Counted from the stretch's first letter, positions 1-11,427 are shown. The stretch: DNA of 64,000 bases from Chrysopilus asiliformis (GCA_964034945.1 OZ035961.1:90993491-91057490); one strand, 5' to 3'. The notes: a model not told the origin generated them from the sequence alone. Made by a program: numbers and translations.

Positions 1-1800
1 AAGAAAGAAAAAAAACTCCTTGATCCTCAGCAGCGCCATCAGTGAAACTCCCCAGATAAAATCTGGCACGGTGACCATTTCGGTGTGGGGATCGCGATAT
101 TTATTAATAAAGGGAACCTGGAGCTAAATAAAATAACGCTGATGTGAGGGGAATAAAACCACAGGTAGAAAACTTGATCAATTCTTATGAGCAATAATTG
201 GTTGATCATTTTTACAAGAAAGTAAAAAAAAGTGGCTTGCAAAAAAACTCCTGAAGCTGTGATTTTCACGTGGTTTTTTTGTTACACCAAGAAAATGTTT
301 GGCCGAGTTCGTTGCAATCTAAGTAGGGGGGAAAAACAACAAAATGAAATGAAGATGGGAGTAACTTGTTATTTTTTACGAGGTAGTCGCGGTCAGACAG
401 TAAAACTTAACTGCTTACCTGTAGAATGACGATGATCGGTCAGCGAGAGTAACTCCTTAAGATGGCATTTCTGCTTTGACAAGATTGTAAAATATCAAAC
501 ATCTTGTTTGGAAAATGTCACCGTCTTTCCGAGACATGCTGTGATCATTTCGTCTTATGTTTCACAGATCCAATGCAAATTAAGCACTTCACTCGGTGAT
601 TTTTTTCAAAATTTACCGTCGGAATTTACAGAAGTTTTCGTTTGCGACAGAGTTTAGAGTTGTGTATTGGAATAATCACAACAAATTAACCAATAAAATG
701 CTTTTTTATTAGATTGATCCGCTTTTTAAGGTAAAATTATTGGTAGCTTAAAATCAGTTGCTTTCGGTTTCCAGATTTTTGGCAATTTTTTTTGCTACTT
801 ATTTTGTGGACGAATGTTGAGAAATTGATCGTTGAAGTCAGAGACAACTTTCTGATTCTGACACTGCTATTAGTCTTTATTTTTACACTGCTATAGTCTT
901 TATTTTTATTGCCTTTTGGACAGGAGGAGTAAATATTTGTAAATACTTGAGGAATTCGAGGTAAATCAAACAGAAATCATATTTCAAATTAACGTGAGGT
1001 TTCTTAGATATTTGTTTACAAATTCTTAAGCAAAGACATTTTTAGCGGTGACTCATGGAGGTTTGATCCTCATAAAAATGTGCCTACCAGTAATTTGTCT
1101 ATAAAATTTAGCAACGAAGGAAATTCAAATATTGAATTTCAATTAATGGCATTTGACGCAACTTCTTCAAACGATCACTAATTTTAATAGTGAGGAAAAC
1201 CTTCCAAATGTGTTCATTCTTAGTGCATGATTTTGGTGATAACAAAATTTGGACCGTAAAAATTTCAGAAATGGTGTTAAAATTGTCTCCGGAACCTTTT
1301 TAGGGTGGCAAATTTTCATAACCGTCCTGGTAAACCAAACCATACTACGTAAATAGATTTCGTCTTAAATTGAACCTGAGGTATTCTGTTGTCCGGCTAA
1401 ATGCTTTACCACTAAAATACATTCATTTATTGATATACTTTTATACGTTCAAAAATTAGTGACTATAAAACAATAATTTTTATGATTGAAACAATTTTAA
1501 CTTTACATAAAAGCGGTAAAAAGGTTGGAACCTTAAAAAGTCTAATCAAAGTTCGCGATTTGTTCAAAACATCTCGCAATGCCCCATAGTTATGTTTCAG
1601 AATTTATCTCGTTTTCTGAGAGTTTCCTGAAAGAGCCCCAGGTCAGGACAGAAAATTCTAATTAACAACAAACGAAATGAAACGAGAATAACATAAAAAC
1701 TTCAATTCTCAGAAATGCAAAAAAAAGGAAGAAATTGACACAATGTGCTTCTGCAGTTCATCAGAATCCCCCTTGGGTCCTTTTATACCCGTAATTGGTC
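1..1800. other. AT-rich sequence without a recognised gene
   Basis: Short open frames only, with many homopolymer A and T runs. I see no splice-bounded exon, no inverted-repeat element and none of the repeat families R1 to R4 here. Confidence 0.5.
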
Positions 1801-1801
1801 G

Positions 1802-1960
1802 ATGGCGAATTCGCTGAGACCAAATAATCCAGAGGTAAACACCGATGCGGAAAGGAAAATAAGGACAGCAGCAAGGAAACTACGAAAAGGCAGAAATCAG
1901 AAGAATTTCCAGAGACTTCTATACGATACGAATATCTATAGATACATGTTTGAATATTGA
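1802..1960 (+). CDS. Short open frame, unrecognised, possible exon relic
   Basis: An ATG-initiated frame of 52 codons that is charged and rich in lysine, arginine and asparagine (it contains NNPEVNTDAERK and RKLRKGRNQK). The composition is more protein-like than most open frames nearby. There is no recognised domain and no clear splice donor. It is flanked by AT-rich DNA, so it could be a decayed exon or transposon fragment, or chance. Function unknown. Confidence 0.15.
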   Translation: MANSLRPNNPEVNTDAERKIRTAARKLRKGRNQKNFQRLLYDTNIYRYMFEY

Positions 1961-2174
1961 ATGGCTCTGACTATACGTTGAGTAGACTCATGGTATCTGG
2001 CACAGCGATTCCAGCTAATGATCTCATTTGTAGCCGAAAATAAAAAAATGAAAATTCTCCTTAGGGCTTAACAAAAGTCCTTCATCGGTCAGTAGTGTTT
2101 CATTGCCAGCACAAGCCCTGCGTTGAACCAGAATAAGGAACTCCCAGGAACTAATTTTCTTTTTCTTGGCTCAC

Positions 2175-2418
2175 CATCAGTGCAGAAATCGTGTCGACAG
2201 TCGACAGGCGATGGTCTAAAGAAGTGGCAATTTAGTGACCATTCCTTGTTGCCACCAAATCCGGCGGAGCCTGAAACAATTATTATAGGTGGAGGCTGCA
2301 ATTCCAAGGATGAACGTGCCATCATAAGGGAACCAACTCTGTTCAGTTTGTAATGGAGCCCCTCGGGGGATGAACGTCTCGGCATTTGCAGAAAAATTCG
2401 TTTCAACTCAAACAGTGG
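2175..2418 (-). CDS. Possible coding exon (81 codons plus 1 base), product unrecognised
   Basis: On the minus strand a branch-point-like ACTAAT and pyrimidine tract lead to a TTTTGTCAG acceptor just before 2418. From there one frame stays open through residues such as PRRSSPEGLHYKLNRVG and GSAGFGGNKEWSLN to a GATG|GTGAGC donor after 2175. Read through, the frame continues to a stop at 2089. An internal ATG at 2385 could instead be a start. The residue mix (Trp, Cys, Gly, Pro, few Ile/Lys runs) differs from the AT-rich surroundings and looks coding. The exon starts in phase 0, so it cannot join directly to the phase-2 exon at 7787..8739; another exon would be needed if they belong to one gene. 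No family recognised. Confidence 0.4.
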
Positions 2419-2419
2419 C

Positions 2420-3054
2420 TGACAAAATTAGTCATGCGTCACTGAATGGGATGATTATTTCACTGGGAGTAGCGAATTAAATTGTTTGTTACGAAAAAAC
2501 TTTGAAGAGTTTACGAGTAAAAGAACTAGAAAAATCATTTAGAGGATTTGAGTGGAGTTTTTCTGCTGATTGTAATTTTTAATAGAAAGGTATTTTTCGA
2601 TTAGAAAAATTGCATGAAATCTCGTAAGAATTGGAAAAAATATGTGAAAATCAGTAAATCGATATTAGAAAAAATTAAAAACTGTTTTTTTTTAAATCAG
2701 AAAATCAGTAAATCCAGTCTAGAAAAAATTAAGAACTGCTTTTTTAAATATCTCCATAAATAAGAAAGTGTGAAATTGTTTGAAAGAAAAAAAGTCCAAT
2801 GCATAAAAGGGTCTCTGCACCTCTTCCAACGTCAAATTATTTGATTTTTTTTGGAGTTTAGTACCAATACTGTAGACCCTCCACTCCCCTAAAAGTGTGA
2901 ACTATTTTATGGGTAGTCCAAAAAAAATCTCCAGTAAAAAATTATCTGAAAAATTGGGGTTAAATTCGTGTTTATGGAAATCGGAAATAACTGGAAATAG
3001 CTTTTGAAGTGAAAATGACTTAAAAAAACATCGTTATGGAAATTTTCTGATCCT
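2420..3054. other. AT-rich spacer without recognised content
   Basis: Dominated by A and T runs. A local near-duplication of an AAAATCAGTAAAT-type segment lies around 2650 to 2730. Nothing else is supported. Confidence 0.4.
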
Positions 3055-3545
3055 TAACCTTTCATGCTCATCCCGGAATGATTCACATCCCGGAATGGCC
3101 GGGATTTAGGTACATTGTCCTGGCGTCACGGCAACTAAACTTTTGTCCCGGATTTGTCAATTCAGTGTAAAAATTTATTAAACGTTAGAAAAAAAACGAT
3201 CACTAAATGTAAAAAAAAATACTCTACTTCGGCTGGAGGTTGCTGAAAATCAAGTTTTTTTTTCGCCTGCGGCGTCCTTTTTTAACACATTTCCTCAAAT
3301 GGCGCAAGTATTTCAAAAAATTGCGCTCGCGGAGCTTTTGTCGTTATTGGTATTTTATTTTTACAATTTCCGGTGTCAATATTTTGGAAGGGGGAAAACC
3401 ACGAAAATCATGTTAATTTTTGCTTGGTACTGTGCATATCTTGATTTAAATTTTTCTCCCACAACAATTCCTGTGAAGCTACGAAGCATTTTTTCAAGTT
3501 TTCCCACAGGAAAATTCTAAAAATAACGGTACAATTCTAAGTGAA
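3055..3545 (+). repeat. Interspersed repeat R2, copy 1
   Basis: It begins with CCCGGAATGGCCGGGAT, then AACTTTTGTCCCGGATTT, then the family core TCGCCTGCGGCG near 3264. The same order of blocks is seen at 14690..15215 and 28130..28870. This copy keeps the unfilled site GGTTGCTGAAAATCAAG, which is interrupted by a transposon in the 28-kb copy. Open frames within it are incidental. Confidence 0.75.
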
Positions 3546-3750
3546 TATTTTTATAAATATTTACTCGATTTATTTTAGATATTTGATCAAATATTTTCCT
3601 AGATGTCAGAAATTCTTCCTAATCACTTTAAAGTTTTAGCTTCCGCTTAGCCACGATGACAACATGGTTAGCTGTAGGAATTTCCGTTTCAACGATCCCA
3701 AGCCGAAGGTGTCATATTGACAGTAAATTACAAAGTTGATCGAAATGATC

Positions 3751-4289
3751 TCACCGATGAACATAAAACAACTTGTCATTAGATGATACGCTGAGGCATC
3801 TCGCCAGCGTCTTCAGGGACGTGTTTAGTCTTTTGATAGACACGTGGAAGTTGTAAAAAGATGATGACTTTGAGATTAGGCATCTTTCTATCAAGCAGTG
3901 CCGACCATATTTGCTGGAAAAGTGTCCGGAAAACATGCTGGTAAAATGTTGCTCGCTAGACATATGTTTGCTATGAAGTGGATGTTTGTAGCTACATCAC
4001 TCGTTCGACTTGATACATAAATGAGTATTTAAAAAAAAAGAAAAGCATTTGCTGTCACTAGAATGGTGTTGTGTTTTCTTTTTTTGCCCGTGTTGCAAAA
4101 AAGAAAACTTTTGAAAATAATGTACGGGAATTTCATGAGCAACATTACACCATCTTTTAGTTGTTTTCGCAAAGACGATGCATTTGTGCCGAAGACGTGT
4201 TCAATTATGCGGTTGCCCATCTTGTTGGCAGCATAATGCAACATAGAAATATAAGAGTACAACAGCATAAGATCATAGAGGAGCATCAA
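3751..4289 (-). other. Two unrecognised open frames in tandem, minus strand
   Basis: Frames at 4029..4289 and 3751..3963 each start near an ATG and have mixed composition (for example NKMGNRIIEHVFGTNASS and EQHFTSMFSGHFSSKYG). They are separated by stops and a poly-A/T run. They could be one decayed coding stretch. No domain is recognised and no splice sites clearly join them, so they are not claimed as a gene. Confidence 0.15.
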
Positions 4290-5590
4290 ATGGGCTTTGA
4301 CTCACAGATGCTTAGATGAAGTTAGTTATGGCGAGGATCGCATAGATGCCATGCTGCGATAGTCGAGCAATAAATTCTAAGCGAATTCATTTTGTTTCTG
4401 GCATACAAGAAAATAGCTGAAAAGGTCCAGGATGAGCCGCGGACCCCAGGTTCAGGTTCAGGTTCATATCAACAATAAATACACGGCCAAGCATAAGATA
4501 AAAGTTTCAATGTTCGTATATGCGAATTGAGTTTCAATCGTCTTGAGGTGATCTTCCCTATTCTTTCACAAACGGGAAGCAGAGATCTATTCTCGTATCT
4601 GAACGAATCCCGAATGGCGAATTATGAGGCAGTGATAGCTCTTTTAATTTGTAAATTACGATCCTATCAGATATGAAACACTTAGTCGGGTGCTGATGTC
4701 GAGTTGATTAGATTCTGTTCTAAGCTCGTTACAACGTTACAGATACGAACATTTTATAACCGACCGACAGATACAACATGAATTTAATGGATTTTAAGGT
4801 TCTTTTGGAGATGCGATAGAAGATTTTTGTCTTGTGATTGATTTTGCGGAAAATGTGATTTTATTAACTTTGCAGGTTTATTTATGGATCCAATTTCAGA
4901 GAAAAACTAGCCACGAACATATGAATATTTATGATCGCAGTTTTTTATACATTGAAATTAGTTTGCTAAATATCACTGGCAAAAAAGGATTAGTTCTGAT
5001 AGAATTTGATATTTATGCAAATATCTGGCTATGTTGTTGACCTGTGCAGGTTTCTTAGGATTTGCTAATAGCATTTTTTATGTATGGCACGTATTAGCCA
5101 CTATAATTGTATCTACTATAGTGTTAGACACTCCCCATACACTAAAAGAGTTACTAAAATTACGTACTCGCTATTCTATAAGCTATTCTAAAAAATTTCT
5201 AAGATTGGGTCCAAAAATTAATTTTTTTTTTCAAAAAATGCATTGATTTCTACAGACAAGTGGATGAACAGACGAAAAGACAGACCGATATGCGGAAATC
5301 AAATTTCACCCTCAAGGGGATAAACCATGCCTGAAGCTGGCCCGTTAGGAGGTTGAAAAATGTCATCGGAGGTTTTCGGGATCGCTGATCATGAATTTGG
5401 AGTACGAGTTTTAAAATTCGAAAAGGGCTTTTCTGTAAAGACAATAGTTTTTTATTCAAAAGTTTTAGCTTTTTTTTTCGTTTTTTTGGGGTGAAGAAAC
5501 TTTTGCAAAAAACTTTAACCCGGAAACGACTGGTATACAAGTTAGTAGAGTATAAAAACTAATTTCTAAGAGCTAGAAAAAGGATTTTGC
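4290..5590. other. Intergenic sequence with a degenerate R1/R4-like tail
   Basis: There is no supported gene. Around 5255..5300 a short run of CAGACGAAAAGACAGACCGA followed by AAATCAAATTTCACC resembles the GACA-containing part of the R1 family. Confidence 0.35.
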
Positions 5591-5609
5591 AATTTTATTT
5601 AATGCTTTT

Positions 5610-5985
5610 GAAAAACATAACAAAAGCTATAATTGGCAATCTGGCAATTATTGAAAACCCGTATGGTGATTTAAGTGAACATTCCAGTGAAAATCCCCCC
5701 CCCCCCCCTTAATGGTCAATTTTTTCCCATGAACGAACTTAGCCTCGCATCTTACGAAAAACGAAACTGCTTAAAATTTATAGTCTCTACCTCAATCCGC
5801 GCGCCTGCAATTCGCGCCACAGACAAACGGACGGACGGACAGACGGACGGACAGGCAAAAATCAATTTTTTTATCATTCTAAACACACTGGTGTAATTCA
5901 TTTTTGTGTGTGATGACGGGATCTTGGCGTTACAAACGGTAAGGCAAATCTAATATACCCTTTCGTTTCACCATACGGGTATAAA
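5610..5985 (+). repeat. Interspersed repeat R1, copy 1
   Basis: Shares long blocks with 29389..30100: GCTATAATTGGCAATCTGGC, CGAACTTAGCCTC, GTCTCTACCTCAATCCGCGC, a (GGAC/AGAC)n tract at about 5820..5855, CTAAACACACTGGTGTAATT, GATGACGGGATCTTGGCG and the end CACCATACGGGTAT. The repeated internal CCCGTATGGTGAT is an inverted partner of the right end. Probably a non-autonomous DNA element. Confidence 0.8.
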
Positions 5986-5989
5986 AAGC

Positions 5990-6813
5990 CTATTTCTGCC
6001 CAAGAGCTGTCCCGAGTAATAAAAACTGTCGTAAATTTGTGCAAAACCTTGACCTTGTAGCCGCGGGGTCTACTCTTGTATATCTAAGGAAGATTTCTTT
6101 TTCGCGAAACACAGATATTAAGACAAAAGATGAGTTTACTTGTGTTAAAATATAAAATTCCCCCTTCGTTCTATCCCCTCCTCTGCTATCTCTTAAACCG
6201 ATTAAGCAATTTTGATCCGGTTTTTACTATTAAATAGATGATGCTTCAAGAAAATCGTTTGCTCACTAAAACTACTTCATTCCCTTCTGCTATCTGCCAC
6301 TTACAAGATTTTAACGCGAGAAGGAGGCAGGGGTGAAGCATTTAGTTTAAAAGTTTTGATAGAAAAAAAATAATATTAATAAAAACGATGGAATGAAAAT
6401 TGATTCCTTTAAGTTGAAAAGGGTTTCACTGTAAAATTTACATGCTACAAAATACTGAAAAGTTTCGCAAAAAGAGGGTTTCCTTTCAATTCTATTGTAA
6501 TGATCTGCTATACATTTTTATTGTCAGTTCAATAAAATGCAAATAACATATGTGGACTAGCATAAACAACAAACAAAGAGGGCAAAACGTAAAGACAAAA
6601 AACTTCACTTTACGCTGCGTCGAAAAACTTATTTCCATTCTCGAACAAAATACAAAATCCACCAAAGTCAGCATATCGGCAGATCGGATTACGCATACGC
6701 GTTTTAAATTCCAATTTTAAATGAAAGCAATTGCAATACATACCAATACCATGAAATGAAAATGCATAAAAATACTTGGCCGGTCGCTGTAAAGAATAAC
6801 GACCATCGGTATT
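5990..6813. other. AT-rich sequence without a recognised gene
   Basis: Only short frames are present; no repeat family or splice-bounded exon is recognised. Confidence 0.4.
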
Positions 6814-7146
6814 TTGAGAATGGCCGCAAAAGTGTTAAAAAAGTATTCAGAGTGCATCGCTTTTTTATTGTCATTCTCTGTGGCTGCAACGAAATACATA
6901 GTTTTGCGTATTGAAGCCATTCCTAAAGCAGCGATGGATGACTCTTCAAGGGTAGCGAAACTCAATGTTTTACGGCGAATACCGAAACAAGTCGAGGATC
7001 ACATTACATTCAGAGGTGATATTTTTCGAAATTGGGTGAGTTTGTCGCAGGATGTGGCGACAAGGATGGTTGGCGTTCAATTACTTTCGACTTTCGCTGC
7101 AGTTGAATTAGGTATGCATAAGAAACATGTCGGCCAGAGACACTGA
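6814..7146 (+). CDS. 110-codon open frame, unrecognised, weak candidate
   Basis: A frame of mixed composition containing RIEAIPKAAMDDSSRVAK and RNWVSLSQDVATRMVG. The opposite strand is also open over 6717..6965, so the coding strand, if there is one, is uncertain. The listed first codon is not ATG; the first internal ATG is two codons later. No domain, signal or splice support could be found. It could be a decayed exon or chance in a slightly GC-richer patch. Confidence 0.2.
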   Translation: MRMAAKVLKKYSECIAFLLSFSVAATKYIVLRIEAIPKAAMDDSSRVAKLNVLRRIPKQVEDHITFRGDIFRNWVSLSQDVATRMVGVQLLSTFAAVELGMHKKHVGQRH

Positions 7147-7289
7147 AGTCACTGGTTGTCAAAAATTTTCAAGAAAAAAATTCACTAGAATCGGGGAAAA
7201 TCCGGTCGAAAATTCGTGAAATTGTTAGCTTCAAATTTATTGGTCAAAAATTAGGTTTGCTAGAACCATGCAAAGCAGGGGAGGATCGC

Positions 7290-7495
7290 TTTCGAAAAAA
7301 AGAGATCTTCTAAACATCAGTCTTCTTAAAAAATTCTTAAAATTGCGATCTTCTAAATTTCGGTCTTCAAATTTTCGGTCTTCAAATTTCCGGTCTCCAA
7401 ATTTTCGGTCTTCCAAATTTTCAGTGTTCAAATTTCCGGGCTTCAGATTTTCCATCTTCAAACTTTCAGTCATCAAATTTTCGGGTTTCAAAAAA
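7290..7495. repeat. Minisatellite, about 15-bp unit
   Basis: About ten imperfect units of TCTTCAAATTTTCGG, with variants such as TCTTCTAAATTTCGG and TCATCAAATTTTCGG, lie in one orientation from about 7320 to 7490. Fifteen is a multiple of three, which explains the long repetitive open frames on both strands; they are not genes. Confidence 0.85.
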
Positions 7496-7780
7496 GATCT
7501 TTAAGCTTTTTCAATCTTTTAACAAAATTTACAAAAGATTTAGATTCTTACAATTGTTTTTCGCGTTAGTAGGGTAAAATTTCGCACCCCACACTTTGAA
7601 AACCACTGATTTAAGGGCGATACTGGCGATACTTTCGCTTGACGAAATCGAATCCGCTCACGATCGATTGCGTTTGCTGATCATGGTCAAGCAGCAAAAC
7701 TCGATTGATCGATGATGATTTCGATCGTGACTGAAGTGTTGACTCAAGCAAAGAAACATAAAAAAATAGGCACAAAAAAA

Positions 7781-7786
7781 ACTTAC
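7781..7786 (-). promoter_or_regulatory. Splice donor GTAAGT of the 7787..8739 exon
   Basis: The six intronic bases match the metazoan donor consensus exactly. The in-frame stop TAA of the open frame overlaps this site (7785..7783), so the exon must be spliced for the protein to continue. Confidence 0.75.
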
Positions 7787-8739
7787 TCATTTTCATCAAT
7801 TTGTGGTAATCCGCAGCTATCCTTATTCAATGGCGCGGTTGATTCAACTTCAATTTCACTGAAGGTAAAACTCGCATTAATGACACCACCATCGCCGGCG
7901 TCGTGGCTGTCAACGTGACTCTTACCGAACACTGATCCTCGATTTCGTCTTAAATTAAGGAATTTGAGATCATTTTCACTCAGGTGCAAGTCACCATCGC
8001 CATTCGCGGTGATACAATTCACCTCATTATTATTGCAATTACCGCTGGCGGGAATCGTCGTTGATCCGATGAAATGATCTGCTTTTGGACCGATATTGTT
8101 GCGATCACCATAACCAACAATAAGCATATCTAGATCGCGTTGATCACCTTGGCATGTTGTAATTATTTGATTGTGATCAACGCCCCGGCCGAGAGTCGAA
8201 CTCCTGCCATTTGCGGTTTGTTTGCCGCGGAGGTGATTTGCATGATGGCGATCTTTGGGCGGAAGTGCGGGCGGATCTTGCTGGTGACATGTGGTTGGTG
8301 GCTCCGCTAATGTTGCATGATCACTGCGGCCGAAGAGAAATGGATCATCGAGCACGGTTACCTTTGCGTCCGCGGTAATTGGCTCAGATTTCGATGTTGG
8401 CGCACTGTGACCGTTTTTCCCAGACGTCGATCGGCCAAGGATCTTTTTGCTGCGTCTCTGCGAGCCCGCGCAGCCCTGCCTGAGGGGAAAGAGGGGTGGC
8501 GGGCTATTGGGATCACTATTGTCTGGTGGATGTTTCTGCAGCTGATGGACACCGCCTGATAACGCGAGCCTCTGGGCGGCCGCTTTGCTGTACACTTGCC
8601 GATAGTATTTCTGTTGGTCACCGTAAAGGAAGCAAACTCGCCACCATTGTTTGCATGCAAGGAGGTTCGCAGTTCGCGGGATAACCGGTTCCGTGGCTGT
8701 TGCTGTTGCTGTTGCAGTTGCGGTCGTTGTTGATGACAT
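7787..8739 (-). CDS. 5' coding exon of an unrecognised gene (317 codons plus 2 bases)
   Basis: This is the strongest gene signal in the window. The frame opens at ATG 8739 in context AAAAGAATG; the open frame reaches further upstream but no ATG occurs before an in-frame stop, so this start is preferred over a GTG at 8778. It ends at a perfect donor, GA|GTAAGT, whose GT is at 7786..7785, leaving phase 2. The protein begins with a Thr-Ala repeat (residues 5-16, coded by GCAACA-like hexamers). Then comes an aromatic and cysteine block at residues 22-58 (CKQWWRVCFLYGDQQKYYRQ) that looks like a conserved motif. A Ser/Pro/Lys-rich, probably disordered region follows, with a PALPPK SH3-ligand-like site at 157-162, and an acidic end. 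No signal peptide or membrane segment is seen. Later exons would lie below 7787 or outside the window. The family is not recognised. Confidence 0.8.
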
Positions 8740-9028
8740 TCTTTTGCCCCTTCGATGGCGATTAGTGAGGCGTTTCACCGATCTTGCAAAAATGCGATAA
8801 AAAGCGTTCTATATCTTTCTACAACTTATTTTCCACTCGTAATGTTTTAATTAGAGTCAAAAAGTTCTGGATATGTACGACATGGTTTTAACGATAGTTT
8901 TGGGATTATCTTTGCGAAGATCGCTGTTTTGTTGAACAATAGATCGGTTGGCTTTCTGAAATTTATTTCGTTTTTTGTGACGTTTTGCAGGATGTTTTTT
9001 TCTTGTAAGAGCTGTTTTTAAAATATTA
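8740..9028. other. Likely 5' UTR and promoter-proximal region of the 7787..8739 exon
   Basis: It lies directly upstream of the ATG on the minus strand. In-frame it is open for about 25 codons and then closed by a stop. I could not identify a TATA box or initiator with confidence. The placement is by position only. Confidence 0.35.
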
Positions 9029-9171
9029 GGAGCTGTCCATAAAATACGTCACGCAAATTTCGAACTTTTTAAAGGCCCCCTAATTACACTAGTTCCCAAT
9101 TCTTTTTCATGAGGTCCGTGTATGGGTCTCGCTTTCCCCTACAATCCGTGACTTTTTTTCATGGACAGCCC
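9029..9171. mobile_element. 143-bp TA-flanked miniature inverted-repeat element
   Basis: The left end GGAGCTGTCCATAAAATACG mirrors the right end (its reverse complement reads GGGCTGTCCATGAAAAAAAG, and GTCACG follows on both sides), with TA on both flanks. This fits a Tc1/mariner-type MITE. A related but degraded sequence (GGGGTAGTTTATAAAATATC) occurs near 16950. Confidence 0.75.
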
Positions 9172-10782
9172 TAGTCAAGGCGCGAAAATTTTCAAAATTG
9201 ATCTCCACTTGCTTTACCAAACCATTACAATTTTTTTTAATTTTATTAAATACCCACATCAAGTTAACTCGAGAAAGTTTCACAATTTTATATCATATAA
9301 AAGATCACCGATCGCTAGTGGATATCATTGATATTTTCCACTTTAAATCTTAAAATCTAAACACTTTTAAAACGCATGAATCATCAGTTTGTGATGTTTT
9401 TTTTTTTTGTTAATTCATTTGTCTGGAAGGGGAGAAACTCTGAGTGGAAATTATGTACTTGTCGGTGGTTACGAAGTTATGACAAGATCACAGAAAGATC
9501 ATCGAGATTTGTGAGGTGGATATCTACATTTTCAGGTTTCAAACATTAGGAATCATAAAACATGTCCGCGTGTAATTTCTATTCCTCCGACGACGTGAGG
9601 CGAGCGCGACGAAAGATTTATGCGAACGGATTGATGGCGGGGAATTAGATGAAATTGTCTGTAAAAGACCATTTTTGTAATGGAATCCATAAAATTGTTT
9701 TATGACATTTTAAACGAGTCTGAACCGGGTTTGGCTGGCTGGGCATCTTTTCAGGTGATCGCGAGAAGAGATCCAGCTTGGCCGCGATCACCTACTTGTA
9801 GTGTATCTAAGTATCTATATTCACTATTCAAGTATCTTTTGAGTTTAAAATAGGTTTAAAACCATCAGAAAGTCAAGATGTATAGCAGCAGCTGTTGATT
9901 ATATTCTTTTTTCTTCTCAATGCTTTATAATATTATGATTGTTGTGCGGACTTGGGCCGCAGTATCGCCTCAAATTGACGATCATTAAAATGTCTGAAGA
10001 AGTTGATGAGACTTTGACTCTAAAGAAGGTTTCTTATTATTATTAAATGTTTGTTGGTTACTTGACTGGTTGAGTTGAGTTGTTCCGTGCGAAGATGGAA
10101 AAGTTAGTAGCCGCAAGGTAAATACCTTCTAGCATGAAATTTAACAATTTTTCTTGTCATACTTAATTGTTTCTCCTTAAAATGGAGCATAATGATGCAA
10201 ACATTTCCATGAAAATCATCCAATTTGTCCACGAGTTATGCCTCATTTCAAATAGATCAGTCGAGGATCGTTTGGGGTTTTGCGTGATCGCAGGACGATC
10301 ACAGTGTAATTAAACCTTTAGGACATTAAAACCTCTAGAGCGATTTTCTAGAAAAAATTTCAATGGGTTGCTAATTACGGCATCTCATAGTTTTGAATAT
10401 TAATGTTGAAAGCCTCTATTAGACATAATTTCTAGTGTCTGAAAAATCGTTTTTTTTGGCGCCGAGACCTAAATTCAGACACATTCTTGATTAAAATATT
10501 TTCTCACAGAATCAAATTCTATATTTTGATACGTCTGATAGTTTGTCGATCGACGTTTGTCGATAATTTTGTTTGTGTATGAATTTTTATGAAAGCCTTT
10601 TTCAAAACTTTTGAAATTTTTTTTGCTGAAAATTTGGTTAGAATTTTCTCTGATCTGCTGATCACTGCTGTGGGTGGGTGGCAACAAAATTTTACAAATG
10701 GGGTAATTTGTCGATAGAAAAAACACGTAAAACTTAATATGGGGGTAAAACGAGGCCTAATTCAGCATTATGGGAATAGCAC
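9172..10782. other. Intergenic AT-rich stretch with one short hairpin
   Basis: No gene is supported. At 9753..9793 AGGTGATCGCG and CGCGATCACCT form an 11-bp perfect inverted repeat with a 19-bp loop. Several TGATCG/CGATCA words occur nearby. Confidence 0.4.
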
Positions 10783-11427
10783 GTAAAACGCTTGTTGCCA
10801 TCGCTTGTGAGCCATCGCTTGAAAGCGTCAACAAGCGCGAATAAATGTTCCCTTAGTTTTAAATACGCGAGGTTACCGTAGACACATGCCTGTATTTGTT
10901 GAAGCTTGCAACAAGCAGTTACAGCTGAACAAGTATGTTTGGGGCATTTAGTTGCAGCGCTTGTTTAACATTCTTTGAGTGTGCTTACATTAGGATTCAC
11001 TTTGAGGCGGCACGTCTTTCGCTCCGGCCAAGTGATGGTGAGGGACGCAGTGGGGAGGGAAACCAAAAAGAGCGAACGAAGTTTAGATTCACTTAAAATT
11101 ATCGGTCGCAAACCGGTTTTTGAGACCTGTGTCTTTAGTTTTGTTGATGAAACTGGTTTAGTGAATTCAGATGAAGCGAACCGTGTGCACACGGCAGAAA
11201 AATGACGAAAGACGTGCCTCAAAGTGAATCCCAACGTAAACACAGTCTTTAGCGTGATTTTGTAGATCGTCTTCACTCGAAAATGACATCTTTAACAATG
11301 ATTCGTGTAACAAGCAAGGGCAACCAGCTTTTTATGTGTTCGACCTCAACACAACAAGCGCTTAATATACGCGCTGGTATGTTCAAGTTTCAAGCGCGCT
11401 GGTTTTTCAGCGTTCAAGTGCTTTTAC
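10783..11427. mobile_element. Element with dense CAAGCGCTTG-type motifs, interrupted by a nested MITE
   Basis: The ends are GTAAAACGCTTG and, inverted, GTAAAAGCACTTG. The sequence between holds many copies of CGCTTG, AACAAGC and AGCGCTTG in both orientations (for example near 10791, 10826, 10904, 10960, 11310, 11358, 11388). Its two halves are split by the inverted-repeat element at 10978..11246, which has none of this motif. Target duplication not established. Confidence 0.55.
10978..11246. mobile_element. Nested MITE with about 40-bp imperfect terminal repeats
   Basis: Left end AGTGTGCTTACATTAGGATT pairs with the right end (reverse complement ACTGTGTTTACGTTGGGATT); TCACTTTGAGG and CACGTCTTTCG continue on both sides. 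CTTTG and CTTTA on the flanks may be a short target duplication. It contains open frames on both strands that are by-products. Confidence 0.7.

Noticed and set aside
7237..7504. Repetitive frames on both strands resembling structural repeat proteins
   Set aside because: A 15-bp minisatellite keeps frame on both strands; no other coding sign.
8317..8684. Frames on the plus strand and a second minus frame over the main exon
   Set aside because: Shadows of the GC-richer coding exon 7787..8739.
8740..8778. N-terminal extension of the main exon to a GTG at 8778
   Set aside because: GTG is not a normal start in animal nuclear genes; the first ATG is at 8739.
10965..11276. Opposing frames of 103 and 76 codons with similar starts
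   Set aside because: The similarity comes from the terminal inverted repeats of the MITE 10978..11246.
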